Source: UBA1764 sp045616685 (GTDB lineage: Bacteria > Bacillota > Clostridia > Peptostreptococcales > Anaerovoracaceae). Taken from it: 64,000 nt of DNA. The number at the start of each line of letters is the position of its first letter. The first letter of the stretch is position 1. Positions 1 through 7,755 of this stretch are shown here, piece by piece. The notes under the pieces are model-generated. The model was not told the origin of the DNA and did not search any database. It worked only from the letters and a program-made list of their open reading frames with translations. The position numbers were made by a program, and so were the translations under genes. The stretch is from contig JAZLHF010000008.1 in the NCBI GenBank assembly GCA_045616685.1, positions 13,322 through 77,321 on the forward strand, written 5' to 3'.

Positions 1-90
1 ACATTCGAAAAGATTAATTCAAATATTTCCAACTCAAGAAATGAAGTAAAAGATCAGATTTATAAGGCTCAGGACGAAAAGGATAAATAA
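1..90 (+). CDS. 3' end of an unidentified protein gene (partial)
   Basis: An open frame runs from the first base to a TAA at 88-90 and gives 29 C-terminal residues rich in Lys, Glu, Asp and Asn. It ends 3 nt before the tmcAL start, so the two are probably one operon. The tail is too short and of too low complexity to assign a family. It could be the charged C-terminus of a coiled-coil or membrane protein, but that is a guess. Confidence 0.5.
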   Translation, partial: TFEKINSNISNSRNEVKDQIYKAQDEKDK

Positions 91-93
91 ATT

Positions 94-1224
94 ATGAAAC
101 TTGTCGGTGTTGTTGCCGAATTTAATCCGTTTCATAACGGCCATAAGTATTTAATCGATGCCATCCGCGGTGAATTAAACCCGGACGGCATTGTTTGCGT
201 TATGAGTGGTGATTTTGTTCAACGCGGATATCCAGCAATCACTGATAAATGGTCACGTGCCAGAGCCGCTGTAGCTGAAGGTGCTGATTTAGTTATCGAA
301 CTTCCTACGGTATTTTCACTAAGCTCGGCTAGCGAGTTTGCCTATGGGGGAATTAAAATTTTAGAAGGTTTAGGTTGCATTACTGACCTTGCATTTGGCA
401 GTGAAACGGCTGATATAGAAGAATTAAAAAGAATAGCGGAAATTAATATTGATAATAATGATACTCTTAAAATGGCTTTAGATGAAGGTTTCTCATATCC
501 AGTGGCGTTGACACGAGTTATTGGGAAACCCCTCGAGCCAAATGATATTTTAGCCGTTGAATATTTAAGAGTTAATAGTGATTTTGAAGTTCATGCAATT
601 AAACGTAGGGGCAAGGGCCATTTAGCAACAGCAAGTTATATTAGAGATAATATCGCTGAAATTGAAAATTTTGTCCCTGAAGATGCTCTTTATGAACTTC
701 AAGAATTTCCATTTTGGGACGAGTATGCTGATGCCAAGCTATTTGATATGATTAGATATGCTTTGTTAATGAGGACTCCAGCAGAATTGTCACAGACAAT
801 GGGTATATCTGAAGGCTTAGAGAATGCCCTAAAAAAGGCTGCTGTGGGGGCAGAATCTTTCGAAGACATAATCATGAAGGCTAAGTCAAAACGTTACACA
901 TATGCACGAATTTCAAGATCTCTTATGTGTGTCGCTTTAGACATTAACAAGGCTCTTTTGGAAGAGGCTAAAGAAAGCCCTCTGTATGCCAGAGTTTTGG
1001 CTATGAATGAGAATGGTGCAAAGATATTAAAACTGGCTAAAAAGACTGCTAAATATGACATTATTAGCAATTTAAAGAAGGCTGAAGTTTTACTATCAAA
1101 GAATAAGAATCTTATTGAAACTGATGTTCAGGCAGCTGATTTGTATTCTATTTTAACAGGCCGCAGCGTTTATGATAATTCGGACTTTGTCAAAAGCCCT
1201 CGTCTTGAATTGGAAGAAGTATAG
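94..1224 (+). CDS. tmcAL: tRNA(Met) cytidine acetate ligase TmcAL
   Basis: This 376-residue protein matches the TmcAL (YlbM) family, which makes N4-acetylcytidine at the wobble base of elongator tRNA-Met from acetate and ATP. The N-terminus carries the nucleotidyltransferase signature FNPFHNGH with the two histidines near residues 14 and 17, followed by the family-typical GDFVQRG. Length is close to the usual 380-410. An AAGGA element precedes the ATG. The gene lies just upstream of acetate kinase, a common Firmicutes neighbourhood. Acetate is the direct substrate of the enzyme, so the pairing is functionally sensible, although that link is inference. Confidence 0.93.
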   Translation: MKLVGVVAEFNPFHNGHKYLIDAIRGELNPDGIVCVMSGDFVQRGYPAITDKWSRARAAVAEGADLVIELPTVFSLSSASEFAYGGIKILEGLGCITDLAFGSETADIEELKRIAEINIDNNDTLKMALDEGFSYPVALTRVIGKPLEPNDILAVEYLRVNSDFEVHAIKRRGKGHLATASYIRDNIAEIENFVPEDALYELQEFPFWDEYADAKLFDMIRYALLMRTPAELSQTMGISEGLENALKKAAVGAESFEDIIMKAKSKRYTYARISRSLMCVALDINKALLEEAKESPLYARVLAMNENGAKILKLAKKTAKYDIISNLKKAEVLLSKNKNLIETDVQAADLYSILTGRSVYDNSDFVKSPRLELEEV

Positions 1225-1254
1225 TTATATAATTAATAATTGGTGAAAGTTGCG

Positions 1255-1280
1255 GATAGATTAACTTTTGTCAATCTATC
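1255..1280 (+). promoter_or_regulatory. Inverted repeat over the ackA promoter (candidate operator)
   Basis: GATAGATT at 1255-1262 is a perfect inverted copy of AATCTATC at 1273-1280, with a 10-nt centre. The centre contains most of the putative -35 hexamer of ackA (1268-1273). No T-run follows, so it does not look like a terminator of tmcAL. A dyad of this size over a -35 element is typical of a repressor or activator site. The cognate regulator is unknown. Confidence 0.45.
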
Positions 1281-1295
1281 AATATTTATTATAAA
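1268..1295 (+). promoter_or_regulatory. Putative sigma-A promoter of ackA
   Basis: TTGTCA at 1268-1273 and TATAAA at 1290-1295 are separated by 16 bp. The transcript would begin around 1302 and include the AAGGAG Shine-Dalgarno just upstream of the ackA ATG. Confidence 0.5.
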
Positions 1296-1315
1296 AGTAT
1301 TTAAGGAGAGTAAAA

Positions 1316-2512
1316 ATGAAGGTTTTAGTAGTTAACTGCGGAAGTTCATCACTTAAGTACCAGGTTCTTGAAATGCCTAGCGAAGAATTACTTTGTAAAG
1401 GCCTTGTGGAAAGAATTGGTATTGAAGGTTCAGTTATTAAGCATGAAAAGATTGGAATGGACAAGTATGTTCTTGAAGTGCCAATGAAGAACCATGAAGA
1501 TGCACTTGGTCATGTCATCGATGCAATTTTAGATACTGATCATGGTGTTGCAAAGAGCTTAGAAGAAATTGGTGCAGTCGGTCATAGAATCGTTCAGGGC
1601 GGTGAAAAATTCCCAAAGTCAGTTTTCATTGATGATGAAGTTATTAAGGCTGTAGAAGGTTTCACAGATCTTGCTCCACTTCATATCCCAGCAAATTTAC
1701 TTGGTATTAGAGCTTGTAAGAAATTGATGCCAACAACTCCAATGGCTGGTGTATTTGATACAGCATTCCACCAGACAATGCCTGCTGAATCTTACATTTA
1801 TGCACTTCCTTATGAATATTATGAAAAGTACAGCGTACGTCGTTACGGTTTCCACGGTACATCTCACAAGTATGTAACTCTTAGGGCTGCTGAAATGCTT
1901 GGCAAGAAGGTCGAAGATGTTAATCTCGTAACATGCCATATTGGTAGTGGAGCTTCTTGTGCAGCTATTAAGAACGGTAAATGCTTCGATACATCAATGG
2001 GTATGACCCCACTCGAAGGCCTCGTAATGGGTACACGTTGTGGAGATATCGATGCAGCTATCTTAAAGTATCTTGCAGATAAGGAAAACCTCAGCCTCGC
2101 AGATTTAGATACGATTATGAACAAGAAATCTGGCGTTCTTGGAATATCTGGCGTTTCATCAGATATGAGAGATATCGATACTGCCGTTGCAGAAGGAAAC
2201 AAGAGAGCAAAAATTGCTTACGATGTATTTATTCATAGAATTAAGCACTATGTAGGTGCTTACCTCGCAGAGCTTGGCGGAGCAGACGCTATCGTGTTCA
2301 CTGCTGGAGTTGGCGAAAATAGTGCATCCACAAGAGCTGATGTTTGCAAGGGCCTTGAAGCTCTCGGAATTAAACTTGATTCTGCTGCTAACAATGTAAG
2401 AGGTGAAGAAGCAATTCTTAGTACAGCTGATTCTAAGATTAAGGTATTACTTATTCCTACGAACGAAGAAGTAATGATTGCTAGAGACACCTATGAAATC
2501 GTTACAAAATAG
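1316..2512 (+). CDS. ackA: Acetate kinase AckA
   Basis: Acetate kinase interconverts acetyl phosphate plus ADP with acetate plus ATP, the substrate-level phosphorylation step of acetate fermentation. The 398-residue length is standard for the family. Visible ASKHA-fold signatures are NCGSSSLKYQV at the N-terminus, FDTAFHQTMP near residue 148 with the catalytic Asp, HGTSHKYV near 180 and the HIGSGAS phosphate loop near 210. A strong AAGGAGAG Shine-Dalgarno precedes the ATG. No phosphotransacetylase gene is visible in the window; it could lie upstream of position 1. The gene appears to have its own promoter with an overlapping dyad. Confidence 0.98.
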   Translation: MKVLVVNCGSSSLKYQVLEMPSEELLCKGLVERIGIEGSVIKHEKIGMDKYVLEVPMKNHEDALGHVIDAILDTDHGVAKSLEEIGAVGHRIVQGGEKFPKSVFIDDEVIKAVEGFTDLAPLHIPANLLGIRACKKLMPTTPMAGVFDTAFHQTMPAESYIYALPYEYYEKYSVRRYGFHGTSHKYVTLRAAEMLGKKVEDVNLVTCHIGSGASCAAIKNGKCFDTSMGMTPLEGLVMGTRCGDIDAAILKYLADKENLSLADLDTIMNKKSGVLGISGVSSDMRDIDTAVAEGNKRAKIAYDVFIHRIKHYVGAYLAELGGADAIVFTAGVGENSASTRADVCKGLEALGIKLDSAANNVRGEEAILSTADSKIKVLLIPTNEEVMIARDTYEIVTK

Positions 2513-2514
2513 GC

Positions 2515-2543
2515 TTGACAAGAGCTTTTAGCTTGTTTATACT
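2515..2543 (+). promoter_or_regulatory. Strong promoter of rpmF
   Basis: A consensus TTGACA at 2515-2520 and TATACT at 2538-2543 are spaced by exactly 17 bp, immediately after the ackA stop codon. Transcription should start near 2550 and give a roughly 50-nt leader that contains a GC-rich inverted segment (CGCG...CGCG) and the AAGGAGGTG Shine-Dalgarno. Confidence 0.75.
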
Positions 2544-2600
2544 TTATAAGTCGCGTAAAAACCGCGAAAATTAAGTAATTTAAGAAGGAGGTGTTGTTCT

Positions 2601-2780
2601 ATGGCAACCCCAAAAAGAAGAACATCCCATGCTAAGAGTATGAGTAGAAAGTCTCCTAACATGAAGAAATCTGCTCCAGCATTATCAATTTGCCCACAGT
2701 GCCACGAGCCAAAAATGCCTCATAGAGTATGCCCAAATTGCAACTACTATGATGGACAGGCTGTAGTAGCAGAGGACTAA
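2601..2780 (+). CDS. rpmF: 50S ribosomal protein L32
   Basis: This 59-residue protein begins MATPKRRTSHAKSM and contains the L32 zinc ribbon, CPQC followed 11 residues later by CPNC, so it is the zinc-binding C+ form. The Shine-Dalgarno AAGGAGGTG lies upstream of the ATG. In many Firmicutes rpmF follows a DUF177 (YceD) gene and precedes plsX. Neither is present here: the gene sits alone between a consensus promoter and a strong terminator. Confidence 0.96.
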   Translation: MATPKRRTSHAKSMSRKSPNMKKSAPALSICPQCHEPKMPHRVCPNCNYYDGQAVVAED

Positions 2781-2815
2781 AGTACAAAGCAATACATCTT
2801 TAGCTAAGGAAAATC

Positions 2816-2848
2816 AAAAAGCGGACCACTGCAGAAGGTCCGCTTTTT
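2816..2848 (+). terminator. Intrinsic terminator after rpmF
   Basis: GCGGACC at 2821-2827 pairs with GGTCCGC at 2837-2843 around a 9-nt loop. It is flanked by an A-run and followed by TTTTT, and may act in both directions. Confidence 0.9.
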
Positions 2849-2861
2849 ACGTGCGATTTTA

Positions 2862-2870
2862 TGATATACT
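2862..2870 (+). promoter_or_regulatory. Extended -10 promoter abutting the 2877 lipoprotein start
   Basis: TG at 2862-2863, one base, then TATACT at 2865-2870 forms a full extended -10 element. No good -35 is visible. The expected start site, about 7 nt downstream, is the A of the ATG at 2877, and no Shine-Dalgarno is present. This predicts a leaderless mRNA. Confidence 0.55.
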
Positions 2871-2876
2871 GTTGGT

Positions 2877-4262
2877 ATGAAAAAATTCTTTATCTATAGT
2901 TTAATATTTTTTAGTCTGTTTCTTTGTTCTTGTTCAAAGGATGTAGTTTCAGTGACCGACACTAGATCTTTTAGTAATGATTTAGGCGAGATTACTGTAT
3001 CAACATTAGAAGATGGCAAACTTAGCATTAGAAGTTATGAATACAAAGATATTGACGCAACTGTTGAGATGTATCGCGTGTACGATAATAAATCAGCTGA
3101 GTTTGAGTTTCCAATAGGTACTAATGCTGTAGTGAGAGTGGCTACTCCAGAAGTTGGCTTTAAAGAATATACAGTAGATGATGATATACCGCAGTCTTCT
3201 TGTTATTATATTGACTCGGACAATTACCACTATTGGATTTACACCCCTAAGTCCTATAAAATTCTTGAAAATTTCAGCTTAGAATATCTTCCTAAATCAG
3301 ATGGAAAGATTAAGGTTTATGAAGATCGAATTGTTGTAGATACTAAGTTGATAGGATTTAAGAAAATCTCAGACTTTATGATTGTTGAGTCTTCAGACCC
3401 TTTATTTGACTGGGGTAAAGAGGATAAAAAAGTTGAAAATTTCATGAAATATTACAACCTTGATGGCGATGGACATTGGTGCTACGACGGTTATTATTAT
3501 AAAGCTGCATCAAGTTATGTACCATCAGGTGATAATGTATATTACTTTTGTGTTGATTCATATATTATAGGCAGTTTTATTGCTGGCATGAGATATGATG
3601 GATGTAAGTTCATTGTACCTGCAATGATTGATACAATGCTTATGCATCAGACTGATGAAGGATATATTCCAACTTATTCATTTAGTACTTGGCTTAATGA
3701 GGATTACGGCATAGAAGCTGGTTTTTATGATACAAGATTTAACACAGACTTTTGGCAGTATGTTCTTGATGCATATAACAAAAGCGGAGGAGATATTTTT
3801 TGTTCAGCTTTAGAAAAGTATGGACAGTTCTTTTTAAAGCATGCGGATAAGAATCAGATTAAGACAGAAAGTGGCTATTTTGTATCGGATTATTATCAGC
3901 CAGAATCCGGAGCATTAACTCATGCGAGTCTTAATCATAATATCGCAGAAGTCGAGCTTTGCATTAAACTTAGCGAATTATTCAATGATTCAGCTTATAA
4001 AAATGTTGCTTATAATATTATTGATGCAATCGAAGATACATATGAAGATTGGATAAAGCCTAATAATAACCTTGAATATGCAATTTGCCCGAATATGAGC
4101 TTTGCTTATGAAGATTACCCATATCTAACATATAATGATTTATATAATATTCAGGTCATGCTTGAGGAAAGAGGCTTAGGTAGAAATGAAGCGTTTGATA
4201 AACTGATGAGTGCAAAAAAGGCTTGGATGGATGCAAATAACATAACTGAATATAAGAAATAA
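2877..4262 (+). CDS. Putative lipoprotein of unknown function
   Basis: The 461-residue product starts with a lipoprotein signal peptide: MKK, a hydrophobic stretch and a lipobox-like LCSC near residues 16-19, so it is probably anchored on the outer face of the membrane. Residues from about 190 on are rich in Trp and Tyr, with WCYDGYYY and repeated helical segments (SLNHNIAEVELCIKLSEL, AYNIIDAIEDTYEDW). These resemble an (alpha/alpha)-barrel sugar-active or epimerase-like fold, but I cannot name a family. The gene stands alone between two terminators with its own extended -10 promoter and no Shine-Dalgarno. The signal peptide at the first Met fixes the start. Confidence 0.8.
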   Translation: MKKFFIYSLIFFSLFLCSCSKDVVSVTDTRSFSNDLGEITVSTLEDGKLSIRSYEYKDIDATVEMYRVYDNKSAEFEFPIGTNAVVRVATPEVGFKEYTVDDDIPQSSCYYIDSDNYHYWIYTPKSYKILENFSLEYLPKSDGKIKVYEDRIVVDTKLIGFKKISDFMIVESSDPLFDWGKEDKKVENFMKYYNLDGDGHWCYDGYYYKAASSYVPSGDNVYYFCVDSYIIGSFIAGMRYDGCKFIVPAMIDTMLMHQTDEGYIPTYSFSTWLNEDYGIEAGFYDTRFNTDFWQYVLDAYNKSGGDIFCSALEKYGQFFLKHADKNQIKTESGYFVSDYYQPESGALTHASLNHNIAEVELCIKLSELFNDSAYKNVAYNIIDAIEDTYEDWIKPNNNLEYAICPNMSFAYEDYPYLTYNDLYNIQVMLEERGLGRNEAFDKLMSAKKAWMDANNITEYKK

Positions 4263-4290
4263 AAAAGCTCCAGAAAGGCTGGAGTTTTTT
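4261..4290. terminator. Bidirectional terminator between the lipoprotein gene and tRNA-Leu
   Basis: CTCCAG at 4268-4273 pairs with CTGGAG at 4279-4284. An A6 run lies on the left and a T6 run on the right, so each strand has a T-tract. It can end both the + lipoprotein transcript and the - tRNA-Leu transcript. Confidence 0.85.
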
Positions 4291-4378
4291 GGTGCCGGCG
4301 GCGGGGGTCGAACCCGCACGATATTTAAGTATCACGGGATTTTGAGTCCCGCGCGTCTGCCAATTCCACCACGCCGGC
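4290..4378 (-). tRNA. tRNA-Leu (anticodon CAA)
   Basis: Read on the - strand, the 7-bp acceptor stem GCCGGCG/CGCCGGC, a D-arm beginning GTGG, the anticodon stem CGGGA/TCCCG and a T-arm with GGTTCGA are all visible. The anticodon loop is CTCAAAA, which gives anticodon CAA (reads UUG). The long variable arm (TGATACTTAAATATCG) is class II as expected for leucine. The discriminator is A at 4293, and a genomic CCA at 4292-4290 follows, overlapping the edge of the terminator T-run. It is the only gene on the - strand in the left half of the window. Confidence 0.96.
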
Positions 4379-4388
4379 GTACTTAAAT

Positions 4389-4418
4389 ACTATACCAAAA
4401 AATGATTGGAAAATGCAA
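4389..4418 (-). promoter_or_regulatory. Promoter of tRNA-Leu
   Basis: On the - strand TTGCAT (4418-4413) and TATAGT (4394-4389) are spaced by 18 bp, ending about 10 nt before the tRNA 5' end. It overlaps the divergent yajC promoter. Confidence 0.6.
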
Positions 4419-4434
4419 GGTTTTAAGGTATAAT
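4406..4434 (+). promoter_or_regulatory. Promoter of the yajC-rel cluster
   Basis: TTGGAA at 4406-4411 and TATAAT at 4429-4434 are spaced by 17 bp. Its -35 region interleaves with the -35 of the oppositely directed tRNA-Leu promoter (4413-4418), so both polymerases cannot bind at once. Confidence 0.7.
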
Positions 4435-4468
4435 ATTTTTGTTAATTACCACAAGGAGGTCATTATAA

Positions 4469-4897
4469 ATGGGTCAAAATTCACAATCAATCATCATTAT
4501 GGTGGTTTTACTTGCCGTTATGTATTTTATGCTTATCCGTCCACAGAATAAGAAAGATAAGCAGGATAGAGAAATGCGTAGCAACCTTCAGGTTGGCGAT
4601 GAAATTATGACAGTTGGTGGAATCTATGGTAAAGTCGTAAGAATTAGAGAAGATAGACTTACTATTGCATCCGGGGCTGAAAAGACAAAGCTTGAAATTA
4701 CTAAGACAGCTGTAGCTAATAAGGTAGATGAAAAAGCTGGTAAAGTTGTTGAGGACGAAAAGGAAACCAAGGCTTCTCCAAAGAGAATAAAGAAGCTTGG
4801 TAAAAAGGAAGAAGCTCTCGCAGAAGAACCTGTAGTTGAAGATACTCCTGTTGAAGAAGCTCCTGCAACTGAAGAACCTGTTGCCGCTGAAGAATAA
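4469..4897 (+). CDS. yajC: Preprotein translocase subunit YajC
   Basis: YajC is a small accessory membrane protein of the SecDF-YajC complex. The 142-residue product has one N-terminal membrane helix (about residues 7-24) ending in FMLIRPQNKKDK, then the YajC core with VGDEIMTVGGIYGKV. The last 45 or so residues are an added low-complexity acidic tail with repeated EEP/VEE/APA units, longer than the usual family length of about 90-110. secD and secF are not adjacent. A strong AAGGAGGT lies upstream of the ATG. Confidence 0.93.
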   Translation: MGQNSQSIIIMVVLLAVMYFMLIRPQNKKDKQDREMRSNLQVGDEIMTVGGIYGKVVRIREDRLTIASGAEKTKLEITKTAVANKVDEKAGKVVEDEKETKASPKRIKKLGKKEEALAEEPVVEDTPVEEAPATEEPVAAEE

Positions 4898-4910
4898 ATT
4901 GTGATTGTAT

Positions 4911-4954
4911 ACAGGGCATGTGGACATTTTGCCACATGCCTTGTTTTCGTTTTT
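4911..4954 (+). terminator. Strong hairpin with T-tract between yajC and rel
   Basis: ACAGGGCATGTGG at 4911-4923 pairs with CCACATGCCTTGT at 4932-4944, a 13-bp stem with one G-T pair, followed by TTTTCGTTTTT. It looks like a full intrinsic terminator, yet the rel ATG is only 5 nt beyond it. It may therefore act as an attenuator or partial terminator. Confidence 0.8.
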
Positions 4955-4959
4955 AAGTA

Positions 4960-7140
4960 ATGGAACAAATTATCGAAGAACTGCTTTCATATAACAAAAA
5001 TTATGATGCTGCATTCTTAGAAAAGGCATATTTGAAAGCAAAAGAACTTCATAAAGATCAAAAACGTAAGTCTGGTGAACCTTATATTATTCATCCAATG
5101 GCTGTTGCTAAGATTCTAGCTGAACTAGGAATGGATGATGTTAGTATTGCCGCAGGCTTTCTTCATGATGTCGTTGAAGATACAGACTATTCATTAGATC
5201 AGCTTCGTAAGGACTTCGGTGATGAAGTTGCATTGCTTGTAGATGGCGTTACAAAACTCACATCTTTCGTTTATGGTGGCAAGCGTGCCGCTCAAGATGA
5301 GACCATTCGCAAGATGTTCCTTGCAATGGCTAAAGACATTAGAGTTTTAATCATTAAACTTGCAGATAGACTTCATAATCTTAGAACTATTAACTATATG
5401 ACCGAGGCTAAAATCAGGGAAAAGTGCGAAGGTACTCTTGATATTTATGCGCCCCTTGCTGCAAGACTTGGTATGTATGCATTCAAGTTCGAAATGGAAG
5501 ATATTTCATTTAAGAACCTTGAGCCTGAAGCCTATAATGATATTGACGAAAAGATGAAGAGACGTTCCTTAGACAAAGGGGCGGATATTAATCAATATAT
5601 TGCTGATATAAAAGAGGGCTTAAAACCTCTTAACTTAAACTACGAAATTTACGGCAGGCAGAAACAGTATTATAGCATTTATAAGAAGATGAAGGTTCAA
5701 CATAAAAACCTTGATGAAATCTTTGACTTGACTGCTATCAGAGTAATTGTCGATTCTATTAAGGATTGTTATGCCGTTTTAGGTGCGGTACATACTATAT
5801 GGAAACCAATTCCTGGGAGATTTAAAGACTATATTGCTATGCCAAAAGCAAACATGTACCAGTCGCTTCATACAACTGTAATTGGCACAAATGGTTATCC
5901 GTTTGAAATTCAAATTCGAACAAAAGAGATGCATCATATTGCTGAATATGGTATTGCAGCACATTGGAAATATAAAGAGGGTATTTCTGGCCCTGGCAAC
6001 GAAGAGGATAAATTGTCTTGGATTAGGCAAACTCTTGAATGGCAACAGGAAGTTAGCGATTCAACGGAGTTTGTTGAAGCTTTAAAGATGGATCTTTTTA
6101 CCAACCAAGTTTTTGTATTTTCTCCAAAAGGGGATGTTATGGAACTTCCAGCTGGGTCAACTCCATTAGACTTTGCATATAAGGTACATACTGCCATAGG
6201 CAATACTTGTGTCGGAGCAAAAATTAATGGAAAGATGGTTTCTATTGATTATATTCTCCAAAATGGTGATTTAATTGATATTGTAACTTCTGCAAGTTCT
6301 AAAGGCCCAAGTGTTGATTGGCTTAAGATTGTTAAGACAAATCATGCAAAGAATAAGATTAAACAAGCACTTAATAAGAGCGACAACTCTATCTCTATTG
6401 ACAGAGGTAAGGAAATGCTCGATAAAGCTGTTAAGCGCAAGGGCTATGAGCCATCTGAAATTCTAATCAATAAATATCTCGAAAAGGCTGCAAGAGCACA
6501 GAATTTTTCTGCAGTAAATGATTTATATATAGCAATTTCAGGAGGCGGAGTTGCTCTCAACAGAACAACACTTCTGTGTGCTTCTTATTATCACGAAGAT
6601 AAACAGCTCGAATTTGCTAGACAAGAAAAAATTGAGGCTAATAAACTGGCCTCCATTGAAAAACGCCAAAGAATTGAAAGGACAAAAGGCGTTAAGGTTA
6701 AGGGTGTTACCGACCTCTTAATTCATTTTGCAAGATGTTGCAGCCCAGTTCCTGGGGATGATATTATTGGCTATACGACTAAAGGCCGCGGTGTTTCCAT
6801 ACATAGAAAAGACTGTGTAAATATGCTTTCTCTTCTTGAAGAAGAAAGGCAACGATTTATTGATGTTGAATGGGATGTAGATTCTGAATCTGCTCAATTT
6901 GAATATGCATTAACAATTATTGCTGAAGACCGTAAGGGTTTAATAGTAGATATTTCTCGTATCTGTGAAGAAAAAGACATTAATATTTCTGGCCTACAAG
7001 TTAATGTTGACAAGGTAGGAATTTGTCAAATAAATTTAACTCTTGAAATTAGAACATCTGATGACATTGAAAGTCTTCAGGCTAGATTTAAACAGATCGG
7101 CGGTGTAATAGATGCGTATAGAGCTAACGCAGAAAGGTAA
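4960..7140 (+). CDS. relA: Bifunctional (p)ppGpp synthetase/hydrolase Rel
   Basis: This long RSH enzyme makes and degrades the alarmone (p)ppGpp. The 726 residues show the domains in order: HD hydrolase (GFLHDVVEDT near residues 66-75), synthetase (YQSLHTTVIG near 300), TGS near 385-445, a zinc-finger or RIS region with RCCSPVPGDD near 591, and a C-terminal ACT domain from about 650. Both the HD motif and the synthetase loop are intact, so both activities are expected. The ATG has no recognisable Shine-Dalgarno and lies directly behind a terminator hairpin, which is unusual for a key regulator. Confidence 0.97.
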   Translation: MEQIIEELLSYNKNYDAAFLEKAYLKAKELHKDQKRKSGEPYIIHPMAVAKILAELGMDDVSIAAGFLHDVVEDTDYSLDQLRKDFGDEVALLVDGVTKLTSFVYGGKRAAQDETIRKMFLAMAKDIRVLIIKLADRLHNLRTINYMTEAKIREKCEGTLDIYAPLAARLGMYAFKFEMEDISFKNLEPEAYNDIDEKMKRRSLDKGADINQYIADIKEGLKPLNLNYEIYGRQKQYYSIYKKMKVQHKNLDEIFDLTAIRVIVDSIKDCYAVLGAVHTIWKPIPGRFKDYIAMPKANMYQSLHTTVIGTNGYPFEIQIRTKEMHHIAEYGIAAHWKYKEGISGPGNEEDKLSWIRQTLEWQQEVSDSTEFVEALKMDLFTNQVFVFSPKGDVMELPAGSTPLDFAYKVHTAIGNTCVGAKINGKMVSIDYILQNGDLIDIVTSASSKGPSVDWLKIVKTNHAKNKIKQALNKSDNSISIDRGKEMLDKAVKRKGYEPSEILINKYLEKAARAQNFSAVNDLYIAISGGGVALNRTTLLCASYYHEDKQLEFARQEKIEANKLASIEKRQRIERTKGVKVKGVTDLLIHFARCCSPVPGDDIIGYTTKGRGVSIHRKDCVNMLSLLEEERQRFIDVEWDVDSESAQFEYALTIIAEDRKGLIVDISRICEEKDINISGLQVNVDKVGICQINLTLEIRTSDDIESLQARFKQIGGVIDAYRANAER

Positions 7141-7143
7141 TTT

Positions 7144-7755
7144 ATGAAAATAGCTTGTTTTGTTTGCGGACCAATAATGAATAATTGTTATGTTCTTAAT
7201 CAAGAAGATTCTTTTGATGCGATGATTGTTGATCCTGGTGCTGAGAATCTTAAACTTGAGAACTATTTATTTGCGAATAAACTTAATGTGAAATATATAG
7301 TTTTAACTCATGGACATGGTGATCATACTGGCGGTATCGAAAGAATTAAGGAAATGTACCCAGAAGCTAAATTAATTGCAAATAAGCAGGAGGCTAAGCT
7401 TTTGTATGATCGTAATGTCAGCTTTGGCAAAGGCGGCATTGTCGCAGATATAAATGTTGTTGATAATGATGAGATGGATCTTTGTGGTATTCATGTAAAG
7501 TTTATCGCAACTCCTGGACATACACCTGGAGGAATGTGTATTTATATTAAGAGCGAGAAAACTTTATTTAGTGGTGATACATTGTTCTTTTGCTCTATTG
7601 GAAGAACAGACTTCCCTGGTGGAAGTTATTCTGATTTGATTGATTCTATCAAGAATAAATTATTCTTACTTCCAGATGATACAAGAGTTTTATGTGGTCA
7701 CGAAATGGAAACGACTATTGGAAAGGAAAAACAATTTAATCCCTTTGTCTCTTAA
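7144..7755 (+). CDS. MBL-fold metallo-hydrolase (glyoxalase II-like)
   Basis: A 203-residue metallo-beta-lactamase fold protein with the metal motif THGHGDHTGG near residue 57, a second ligand in TPGHTPGG near 125, FSGDTLF near 142 and CGHEMETT near the C-terminus. This pattern belongs to the small YcbL/GloB-like hydrolases, and in Firmicutes such a gene often follows rel. It could hydrolyse S-lactoylglutathione-like thioesters, but the substrate cannot be read from sequence. An AAGG element lies upstream of the ATG, and the 3' end overlaps the next gene. Confidence 0.88.
   Translation: MKIACFVCGPIMNNCYVLNQEDSFDAMIVDPGAENLKLENYLFANKLNVKYIVLTHGHGDHTGGIERIKEMYPEAKLIANKQEAKLLYDRNVSFGKGGIVADINVVDNDEMDLCGIHVKFIATPGHTPGGMCIYIKSEKTLFSGDTLFFCSIGRTDFPGGSYSDLIDSIKNKLFLLPDDTRVLCGHEMETTIGKEKQFNPFVS

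Noticed and set aside
7640..7744. Longer N-terminus for HemZ from ATG 7640
   Set aside because: These codons lie inside the MBL hydrolase gene in another frame and encode a non-family sequence; TTG 7745 gives the expected N-terminus.
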